Origin: Plutella xylostella
Taxonomy: Eukaryota > Arthropoda > Insecta > Lepidoptera > Plutellidae
Length of the DNA: 64,000 nucleotides
Direction of reading: 5' to 3'
NCBI RefSeq assembly: GCF_932276165.1
Contig: NC_064005.1
Location: 9,424,001-9,488,000 of the forward strand
Position numbers and translations under genes: made by a program. Under the pieces are notes generated by a model. The model saw nothing but the letters and a program-made list of their open reading frames with translations, did no database searches and was not told the origin of the DNA. How positions within the stretch are numbered: the stretch's first letter is position 1; each line of letters opens with the position of its first letter. Positions 25,201 through 37,200 of the stretch are shown piece by piece.

Positions 25201-28200
25201 TCCGGCAAGATGCCTTTTCTTGCGTTAATTACCAACGAAGTAGATAAAAGATATCTTTGTAATTTATATTGAAAAACTTCCGGCTATAAATCCACTTCAA
25301 CGGAGATAAAGAAGACTTTTCAAGACCTAAATCCCTTTGTAACGATGTAAACAAATGTTGAAGAGACAATATTTGTGAAAGTCGAGTCGGCAACAGTAAC
25401 CGATACTTCGGACCGAGATGTTTGGGATTGTTTCGTAGCTCATTACTGTAGTCCATGAAACATCGAGGGAGGAGTTCTTTACTTAAAGTCAATTTATATT
25501 AAGGTTAATATTGGTTGGAACATATTTAATGTACCTACTAAAGTATATTTCTTTATGTAGGTATTTATTTAGCTAGCTGTTTGAAGACCTTTGCAGCAAA
25601 GCGTTTATTTTTCATGACCCTTTATAAAAAAAACATGTTAATTCCCGAATGTCAATAAAATGGCGATAGCGACTATTATTAACGTAACAGAAAGCTCAAT
25701 GTAATAAAAACAAAGCATTTCAACGTTGCTTGCAAAATAACAAAAAAAAAGCTTCCGAAAATCGCGCACTGAAAATCCGATTGCTGCAATCAATTTAGCG
25801 GGGAAACAATGGGCACTTAAAATTTTGAAGCTACATTAAAACAATACCCACTTGCTTCGGATCTTTTGTTAGCGGCTCGGCGCAACGCAAAAACCGGGAA
25901 AATGCAATCCAGCCAGTAACTGGATCTGGGACAGCAACACTCTTCAAACAGTCTAACTAGCAATACAGAGGGGTCATGAATAAAATACAGAGAGATTTTA
26001 ATTTAACGAGATCGGGAAATGCAGTGGAGAGAGATCTGGAAAGGTAAACAGAACGTAATTTCTGAACGTGCGCCCACTGAGCCGGCGTACGCTGTGCAGT
26101 GTGCAGGTGGAAGGAACTCCCCTGGGTTATTAATTTTCTCATTAAGCCGCACTAACGTAATTATCTTTGGGCAAACTTGGAAGAGATTTTATGACAAAGT
26201 TTAGAGAAATCAATCTCGTTTAAAGTTTCATAGTTTCTTCTATTATTTCAGCGTAGTTTGACCTCTTCTTTGCTGATATTAAAAGCGGGGTTGTTAAAGT
26301 CCGGGCTAAGTTCGCGTCAGTTCTCCGTCGTGAAGTTCGGTCTCTGGTTAGACGCTTGGTTTCAGCCCGCGAGCATCGGCAGTGGCTTTGATAGTCGGGA
26401 ATTATGTCGGGTTTTAACTAGTTTTACGGACTGTTTCTGATTTTAATTGCACGGAACACGGTTCTGTTTTCAAGCTTCCTGTTTTTCGAATGCAATGCTG
26501 AATGGACTGAATGTATGTGAGAATAATAATATTTTTTATTTCCAATAACAATCCACACCATGATTACAATAATGATAGAAATTGAAATAGTTTATTTTCT
26601 TTCTAAACTCAACACAATCCGTAACGATCATGAGTGGAGCCCCCTAAATAATTATAACGACAATAGAAATGGCCTAGAATGTAGCTAAGTAGGAATACAA
26701 AATATAGGCATATAACATGTTGAAGGATTTTAGATTAGATAAATTTATTGTTAACCACCTAAAATAACGAAATTGGATTATCTATTTCTTATGACGCAAA
26801 AGCCAAACACCCTTCAAAGTCTGCTACCGCATCAGTACTTACACCATCACCGTAACAACAACAATAAAACCCGCCAAATCCCTCCTTTATTCACTGTTGC
26901 CCGTAACTCTTTCCGCAACCCTATTGCATTCCCGGCCACCATTCAACAGAACTAAAGCATTTTATCTCCGTACTCTCAGGGATCGAATAAACTAGCCACA
27001 ATTCGTTTCAGACGCTCCGGTCTGCGCTGACAAAAGGGACGGCGAATTGTTCGGTGCCTTGAAACATGAGACGGTCTCGCTTCACTGCTCGGTGGACGCC
27101 AACCCGGCGCTGGTCTCCTTCCACTGGACCTTCAATAACTCCGGCGAGCAGACGGAAATACCGCCGCGGTAAGTCCACAGAACGTTCTAGAGTTTATGAC
27201 GACAGTGTGACGGGTATTATCCAACGGAATCCTGAGAGTTATCGGCCGGTTGCTCGGAGTTTGTGGTGCTATTTTTGGATCTGTTGAAAAATAGGAGACC
27301 CTCAATGTGTAGCAAAGTTAGTTTTGTTATTTATTATAGGTATTTAATTCATTTTTTTCCTTTTCTCTTGACAAATCGTTACACTTAAATGTAACTGAAT
27401 CGGTTAATTCAGTGTAATTTGAGGAATTACAATATGTACCATGTACTGCAATAAATATAATTAATGGTTAAATGTTAATTGCTGGAGAGGTTTATTTAGG
27501 TTGGTTGCAAAGCTCCCATTTTCTGCAAATCATGGAAATTAATTACCCCATTTATTTGCATAGCTGCCCTCATAGCACTCATACACGGGAGGGCTACATG
27601 GACTGGGCGAACCAGGCATAACTTCATTGAAATTCTTCGGAGTATTTAAATACATAATAAACAAACCCAACAGCTTAGAACATTCGTCTCATCGATTTTT
27701 TGGCAAATATGTGCCGGAAACTACTTATAGTCTAAACCTTGTCTTGTAATTCTTAATTTCTGATATCATTCTTCAAATCAAAATAAACTTCGTAGGTACT
27801 GTATTTATAACTATATTTTACCGAATTAATAAAATAAATGGCCATTTACGGAAGTAACATCCAAACAGAATGCAAATTAACCATCGATTTGAGACTCTAG
27901 ATTTCTCAGATTCAATTGGAAACTTAATGTACACAAGAACAGCGCAACTACAAAAGTTGGTCTCTTGAATTGAGTTATCATTTCTGAACATTGCACTGAA
28001 TTTCTCGGAGAACAGGAAAGCATAATATTGTGCCTTGTATCGGGAAATTCTGGGAAGATAAAATATTTCCGACTACATTATTTTTATAAACACATGTTAT
28101 TTTACTGTAGCAGTCGAAAAATGTTGCGTAAACGTTGTGATAATAGTTTTTTCTACGTAAAATATTTGTTCGCGACATAAATTGCTACAAAATCTCAAAT

Positions 28201-31200
28201 GCATCAGCAGATTTTTCTAGATCCTTGACCTATGTATCTGGTGTTATTCAATAAACGATTCCAACCTGGTAAACTAATACCCTTCAAAAAACAGAATCTC
28301 TCGTCTCCTGTTATCATCCAGCGCCCGCTCCACGGGTTTGTTATCGACTTCAATACCTAAACTTGTGTAACCTAACACCGTATTTATGACGAATCGCCAC
28401 TTGGTAACGTATGTCTACGTTTCTAAGGAACCCGTGCAGTGGTCTCTTAACACGCCTTCACAATTTATCCACCTAACACCTCCCCAACCCCCCAGGTTAT
28501 ACTCAAGCCACGGGCACACGTCAACCCTCAACTACACCCCGACCACAGACATGGAGTACGGGACGCTCGCCTGCTTCGGAGCCAACTCCGTCGGGCAGCA
28601 GAAAGTGCCGTGCATGTTCCAGCTGGTGGCTGCTGGTGAGATGTGGCTTTTGTTTGTTTTTTATGTCTTAGATCAGGGCCCGAAGTCTGCTAAATAAAGA
28701 TGTCAATTGGATGTAAACTATAGGCAGCTTCATATTTGGTAAGCAAATAAATAATAATATATATTTTCCTGGTCTATCAAATTACCATGCTATTGGCATC
28801 CATGAAACTTAGCAGACTTTGGGCATATGAAGCTAAGAAGCTTACATCGGCCCACGATTTTCCACTACTTTAAATTTTAACCCACTGATCGCCCAACACT
28901 TGATCTACGATAGGCCTTTCTTGCATAAATTTATAATCATCATAATCATCATAATCATCATCAGCCAAAAACCGTCCGCTTCTGAACAAAGTCCACACTT
29001 CCCAAGGATGATTGAAGGCCAGCTGCTTAGCTCTGCTTACGTCGAATCTACCTATCTTCTCAATACAAATAAACAACTTTAAACAAACCTATCTTCTCAA
29101 TACAATTCAACTACTCCAAACAAATGACTTACGAAAGCAATTCTCCAATCAGGGCGGCCGTTCCAGCTGCAGAACTGCTCGGTGGCCAATCAGAGCGTGG
29201 ACTCATTATACGTGGAGTGTGTCGAGAACTTCGACGGCGGACTTCCTCAACACTTCGTCATGGAGCTTGTGGAACTGCCCACGCATATTGTAAGTATTAG
29301 GGGAGGAAAAGGTGTTGTAAGATTGACTTGTTGTCCGTTTGTGAAACAACCTAACCAATGTTAAAAACCCCGACATTCAACACTTACTTAAAGGCGCATA
29401 ACTTTTGAACGGCTAACATTACAAGAACGGTAATATTACCTATTACCTCAAAAAAGCAAATTGAAAATCAGTTCAGCCGCAGACGCGTGGTCAAAAGGGT
29501 GTAAGTATGAAGATTTGATTGAGTGTGACTGTTTTGTATGTTTACCCCGATCATTGAGTATGAAGAGGGTATACCCGAGTCCGCGTTGTTCTATGCCCCC
29601 TAAAGAAAAAGGGGTGTTATCAGATTGACTTGAGTAGTCGTTGCCGTTGTGTTGTATTTGTGTATGTATTTATTTATTTACATCGTAATCAGACAGCATC
29701 TAATGAATACGATGAGCAATCTAATGTTGGTCAAACGTTTTACTACGTTAAGTTCCAATGAGATAGGTAGGTAAATAATTACGTTTAAATTTATGAACGT
29801 AGTAAAAGCAATAAATATGTACAATTAAAACTAGTCTTCAGAATATATTGAACTGCTTTTTCGCTTTAATCACTTCTTATTTGTGTTATCGTAGCATCTA
29901 TGTCATAAAAGCCAGAGGAAATGTTAATTATCGTAATAATAATTAACAACAAGTGCATACTGATTAATATTTATTGGACTCGAATAAAACTTGCTTGATA
30001 TTTTATCAGCATATTTATTGCATTGGATTGAATAATCTACGTGCTTGTTTTTGATAATGAAGCCAATTTAATGTTGCGTTGTGTATTTTTAAGTATTAAT
30101 TCATAGTTTCCGTGGTGTAGCGGTTATCACATCTGCCTAACACGCAGAAGGCCCCCGGTTCGATCCCGGGCGGAAACATTCTTTTGTTACGTGATGCTAA
30201 AAGTCTGTAAGAAAACATCGAAAAGGTCTTTCAAAGCACAGATTAATTAACTAACATATTACCTAGTTCTAATCCCCATCATATTACCACTAACATTCTC
30301 CCAACCCTTCACAAACCACTCCTAAGTACCTATTAACGCAACAATATGTTTACAAGGTCCGCTACAACGTGTCCACCAACCGGACACCCCCGTACTTCGA
30401 GATCCGCGGCCTGCCGCCGGGGGTCAGCTACCGTATCGACCTGTACGCCGTCAACGCCAAGGGACGCAGCGACGTCGCCACGATAGAAACCGTGACGCTG
30501 AAGGGACAGGCCAAGTTTACTGGTGAGTTGTAGTTATAAATACACACACGGGCAATGAAAAAGTTCCATTGACAAAATCACCAAATTAGTCCTAAACGGA
30601 TAAAAACTAACTATATGACGTCTTCTGCAATAAGTACCTACATAAAGTAAATAAATATGTGGGGACTTCTCACACACGGCCATCCGACCCCAAACTAGGC
30701 AGAACCTATGATATGATTGTCGGATAGCTGATATATCTACACAAATACATAGATAGATAATAAACATAATTAAATAGATAAACGACAACCAGACACAAGG
30801 CAAACACAAATTCTCATCACACAGATGCCTTGTGATGAGAATTTGCCTTGGGCGGGATTCGAACCCGCGATCCCAAGCTTCGGAAGCAGCTTTACTACCC
30901 CCTTAGCTACTGTGCCGTCAGTATTAGTAGTACAAATACAGTGCAGTTAATTGGTTGTAAAGAGGAGGGTTTTGTACGTTTGATGTTTGTATGCTGTGTT
31001 TGTGGTCTCGAGACTGGTCTCAGCTATGTTAAATAGAAAACGGATAAGGGATAGAGGTTTCCTCTTACAATCTCCAGCCTAAACAGGCAAAGAATGATAT
31101 CCCTATAACCTAAGTTAGCATCTGAATAGATTGCTTTATGCAATGATGCGAATAATAAGACCCTTTCGCTGAACATAAACAGAAAACCCAGCTTCGGTAA

Positions 31201-34200
31201 TTATGGATCCACCGAGCCAGCCAGCCATGTTAGTTTTGGGTTGTCGTTTCATGCAAATGATTTGTAAACGAGCTCCAATGTCCGTTAATGCCTAAGTAGT
31301 TAGACCAAACCGCAGTTTGTAGTTTTAAACTAATAAACCGACGCCATTAAAAGTTGAAAAATCAACTAAAAAGCCCGAAATATTTCATGCACACTCGAAG
31401 CGCGAGCAAACGAGAACATTACCGAATGTGAAAATGTAACATGTATATAGAACAAGCAGTGTGGTAACAAGCCTCTATCAAACTTGTTCAACTTTAGTTT
31501 AAAACTTCCAAGTTTTACTAACAAGGAGGGAGAAAGATACTTAAAATGACAATATACAAGTATGTATGTGAGAAATTGTACAAGTATTGTAAAATCCATA
31601 TGGTTAATCAGAAAATTCATATACTTACTGAAGTCGTGAAGAACAAATTTTATACTTATACAAATACTTATAAGTACCTATGTTTAGTAGAATTTTTGGA
31701 GGATTTGGGATACGATTTGCATTTGGATCCGTTGACTGGTGAAATTTCACACAGATTAATATAATTTTCTTATCCAGTATGAATCATTGTTATTACACTG
31801 GTATACATAAACTATACACTGGTCATTACCTATGCAGTATGTGTATGTACGAGTATAAATATGATTTATCTCAATACTAGCTGTCCCGCGCGCATCGCTT
31901 CGCCTTAAAAAGTTTTCCCGTGGGAATTCCGAAATAAAAAGTAGCCTTTTTTCTTTCCCAGGGTCTACACCGTATGTATACCAAATTTCATTCAAATCCG
32001 TTCAGTAGTTTTGGCGTGAAAGAGTAACAGACATACAGACAGACAGACAGACAGACACAGTCACTTTCGCATTTTTAATATTAGTTAGGATTAGGATAGT
32101 TAGGATTAATACTACATTTAATAAGTTTGATAAGTACAACATAATTAGAAGACTATATAGGAGCACTATATAGAAGCACTATATAGAAACACTATATAGA
32201 TAAGATAGTGACTATGCTCCTGGTAGGTAGACAGACATTGCGGCCGCGGTGGATCTCGGTTGATTGGTGGTTTCATGTCTCACATGCGGTTTGTGGTCAA
32301 AATCATTGTTTTAAATCGATTCACAGCCTGCAATAACGCCGGAGGTACACCTTTTTGCGGGTTGATTTCATTAATTTGCGGTAATTAACTTTAACAACAC
32401 GATGTAAACAATGAGTAGGTTTCTGATAATCCTGTACGTAATACAATAGTTTTGTATTTTAAATTCAAACAAAGCTTATTGAAAATGTGGTTTTCAACAT
32501 GAAAAATTTATTATACATATTATTATACTAATTAAAACAGCCATTTGAAATATTCACATTAAAACTGGGTTTATTATACTCATCAAAGCATCTAAAATAC
32601 CAAGAGGGCATAGAACGTAGGAATGCAGGGACAATGCAGAGCACGTGTTTGTAACAGGTTCCTAAACAGCCGCTGCAGCGATCCCGAATACCAGGCGCAC
32701 AGAACACTGCAGCTGGTATCGCTTTATGCCAACAAAGGTCATAAGGACAGGGCCGGATATGCCAAACATGTGTTCTTTACAGGCTTTTAACTACTGTACG
32801 GGTGCTGCCAAAAGGCAGCGATAACGTCCGTTGCTGTTGCGGCTCAAAATTCGTGAAATGTTTTCTTTTGTGGTTGCGAAATGTAGCTATTTAACCAGAT
32901 TTATTGTGTTGAGCTTGTAGGTATTTCAGAATTTTCATACTTATTTCAAAAGGCTTTATTTAGACACAATATTATTCTTCCCCAATCTTTCCATCAATAC
33001 ATAGATACGGCAAATAACTTATGCCAAAACTCAACTCCTTAGGAACTTTGGAGGTATCCTCTTTAGCCTTCCCAAACCGCCGGCACAAGTACCAGGAGCG
33101 CATAAAACTGAACTAGTCTCTCTTGCGGGTGAGAGCACGACGTAAAGTTGTCATTTTAGTCACCCTCCTCTTCAGCTAGTTTCCGAACCACTAACCCAAG
33201 TACCAGGAGCGCATAAACCAGAACTACTCTCTTACAGGTGAGAGCACGACGCTAGGGTTGTCACCAGTACTGGCCTCAATAGCCGCGATGGCCGCGCTGC
33301 TGGCCGCGGCCGTGTGCGGCGTGCTGGCCGTGCTCTACAAGCGGCACTCGGCGCGGCACAGACACCTGCCCGCTAAGCATGCTCCACTTAGGTAAGTTTA
33401 GGGAGATTGAAGTTAAAACATATTTTTTTATATGAATTTTGGCCTCGGCTTGGGTTTAACGGAGAAACAACGGAAGCATTATGAACAAAAGCAATTCAAA
33501 CTTATGTGTATTTTTTGTAGGCCTTAAATTACAATAGCCCCATCGTCGATATCACATAAGGTATACTAAAGCAAATCTTCCTTACTGGTGTTGCAATCAT
33601 CAATACCCCTTAATGACAACAAAGACAAAGAAGCAGATTTTCGTCAACCCTACTCTCTGACATTCAGAATCATTCACTGTTCTGTTTGAAAAACCTTACC
33701 ATCTTCAACCCTAACCCTCCACCTTCTTCCCAGCGAGGCGATGTACATGGAGCGTCAGACCCACAGCCCTACGCCCGTGAAGCAAGAGTGCGACACGCGG
33801 TCAGTGACCCCGGGCGAGGGGCGGGCGGAGGGCGCGCGGGGGGCGTTGCTGCGGGCGCCTGACCCGAGGGAGGCTGATGATGCTGATCCGGATATTATAC
33901 CGTGTTTGTATGGTAAGGTCTAAGGCGTAAAATACCAAACTACTGTGATCGATTGCAAAGGTTTAATATGTTGAGTCTCGAGAAGCGTAGATGTGTATCA
34001 GATTTAACAACATTATTCAAAGTTGCCAATGGATCATTCGGAGCTCAATTACTAGAATTAATACAATTTAAGGTTCCTGCTAGATCAGTACGATTCCCTA
34101 AGTTGTTTCATGTGCCACCTGTTAATAATAATGTATCATACAATAAACCTATAAATAGAATGTGCAATACATATAACGGAATATGCGCCAATGCAGATAT

Positions 34201-37200
34201 TTTTAATACTTCCATTACATGTTTTAAGAATGATTTAATTAAGTTGTTATGAAATGTTTTTAAAATTTTAGCATGCAATTGAATTAATTCATTAATTTAT
34301 AATTATAATTATGTCATAAAATAAATAATGCATGAATAGTTATATTTTTAGGTTAATTAAGTTAAGTTTTATTTAAGCTAGTGTTAATGTAAATGTTGTG
34401 TGTAATTATCAATAGGGCAATAGATTTAAAATGTTTTTATAGTGCTGAATTTTATGTAATATGGTAATCTATTGGCTGTTATTACACCTTTTCCAATAAA
34501 ATAAAATAAAATAAGTGGTGTGGTGTTGGTGATGATGGTTTTGGTGCTGAAATAAGCCTTTCCGAGTCACGCCTAAACTGTTCTTTATATACGTATGTCG
34601 TGCCCTGGGCGGTCAGTGAGAAACCTGAGTTATATTTTTTTTTAAATAGTCGTAATCATCATCATCAAGTAGTCATCGACTGCTAAACATAGGTAAGACT
34701 CTCCCAAGCAGCGCCACAACACTCAGTGTTAGGAATTCCTCGTACATGCTCATCGGTCACCTGCCTTAGGTCCTTGGTCCGGTCATGAAAAAATTACCTG
34801 TGTGAAATTAGCAGCCTAAAGTTAGCACCATAGCTTCCATCATCACTCGCATCTGGGGGCACGGCAGTGCCCCCACCAAATCGAGCAAAAAAGCGGCACG
34901 GCCGTACCATCCTTTTCTCGAAGCAATTCAGGCCATTTTCGACCCCCTTACATATATTTCACAATAAAACTATCCCGGATCTGATTTGGATGCCATAATA
35001 ATTTCGTGAACAGGAGTGAACTCTCGTACAAATTGTAATCGTTGAATTATGGAAATTTATACCTTATTTTTGCATCTTCTTGAGTCCCACTACTGGGCAG
35101 CTGTCTCATTTAATTCTAAACTTAGGAAAACTATTAAAATTTACTCCTTTGCCTTAAAATTTGGGGTGTTTCCTCAAAATTAAATTCTCAATATTTTAAG
35201 TGTTCATAATATCGCTGTCGAAAGTTTATATTTCTTGCTATAAAACGTAGTTGTACTTTGGTTCTTTATGAGTATACTTTTATATTGTGCTAGTAGAATA
35301 TGAAATGTAATTTAAGAAACTTCTTTTACGCCATAAGTTATTGTCGCCATAACTCTAGGTCATATTCTAGTTTGCATCTTTTATTTCAAGGCTGTAGCGC
35401 GTCTACATGGAAATGATGCTCATAACATATTTCTTCGCTGTTATTGCGTTTTCTCACTTGTTCACGTCTTTATTCTTTGCTCACAGTAAAGTGAATAGGT
35501 AACACAAAACACTTTATAAAGACAATTTGTCTGAGGATTTTTTGGTATAAATATCATAATAATCTTAGATATCATCAACATTTACACCATGCAGCTGCCC
35601 AATTCTGCTAGTTGTAATTTTTTTCACTAAACTGACAGCCATTGAGAATCTTTTGACTTTTTGTCTGAATTTGGAAATCAGATAAGTCTCCGTGTGAAAA
35701 AAATATGTTCGTCATATGCGTAGTTTATATAATAAATATAAGTGTTAGGTAGTAACTTCACAGATATTATTACTGCACAAATTTCAGATTCTATTCAGGT
35801 CATATTTCGGAGTAGCTATTTGCGGATTGCTCAGTTTTGAAACTTCATCCTGAGTCCAACCCTTCAGGGTGCCGAAACCTGCTGAAAATTTGAAAATTGC
35901 CCCAATATCTCAAACCTTGTCCCACACCTAACCACTACTATCCCCGCAGAGCGTCGGTCGATATCCAACGACTACATGACCCTGCAGTGACAGTAACAAT
36001 AATCTGGCGACGATATCCAACTAAAATTTCACCCCAGGCCTGTCCCAGAATCTTCTACAACCACTTACCACAGAACATCTGCCTCTACCAACTGAATTCG
36101 CCTCCAATATGCCAGCCAATCTGCCTGTATCCAACTGAAATATTGTCTACTGACGAGCTGTCCTTCTCCAAACCTGATTTAACCATAATATATAACGTCT
36201 TTTTCTACCAACTGATCAGCCCCTTTTCTCCCTAGAGCGTCGGTCGATATCCAACGGCTACATGAGCCTGCAGCGGCCGCCGTCCTCCACCAAGCTGGCG
36301 CGAGAGCCCGAGCCGGACCCCGCCTTCTACACAGACTTCCGGAAGAAGGGCGCCAAGCTGCCTTTAACTAGTGTGAGTATACTGGGTGTCTAGGGGACTA
36401 GTGGAAACAGGGGGGACGAAAGGGTCAATCTGAGTAACTTTTGGTCTGGGATGGTTGGAAATTCGCAAATTCGAAATTTGGACGGATAGAAAGTAGGAGC
36501 TAAAGTCGCTACTGCCAGAAACGTCCGTTTTTTACATTAACTTCCATATTCTAGGTATCTTTTTGTTACTGTTGCTCTAAATATAATACGTATTTTAATT
36601 TTTGCAGCCAGTTATTTTTCAAAGTTGAAAAGGCTTATTTATTTATATTAGTGGCTTTATATTAATTAAGTCACTTTATCTAAGATTATACTTCCTGAAA
36701 GCTTCCTTTATTGTAGAAATGTCTTTGACAGCTCTACCCAGAAGCTACGCGCTTAGCTTACAAAAGTTCTTATACTTAAATGGTATTTCAAGCATCTTGG
36801 TATTTTTAGACGCAGCCAACGAAATTCTAGATGTGTACCTACAAAATGTGTCTGTAAAGCATACCTATGCTACTTTAGCAAAGCTATTTTCAAGAAGATA
36901 TATAATATATTTGAATACAATGTTCATAATATTCAATTCAATGCAGTTTCAGTTCAGTCATGTGTGTATCCTCACACTGTGACGAGATAAGATGCATTCT
37001 CGGTACATTCTCACTCGGCCATTCATCGAAGGCTCCTTAGAAGCTGTTATCAAAGGCTCTACAGTCTTGCAGGACATCTAAGCTAAGCCAATTCCTTAGG
37101 CATCTAGCAATCTGTCTAGGACACCTAATGGCCAGTGTATTTGGGTGATAACTCGCCGCTGGGCTACTCCCGACACTCGATCCTGTTGTCAACGGATAAC

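Noticed and set aside
30845..30918. Second tRNA gene in the receptor introns
   Set aside because: It is joined to a SINE body and tail shared with 54290-54541, and the acceptor stem is not convincing.
32032..32060. Independent (cagacaga)n microsatellite
   Set aside because: It is the internal repeat of a lep1-type element, also present in shorter form in the copies at 39115 and 40737.
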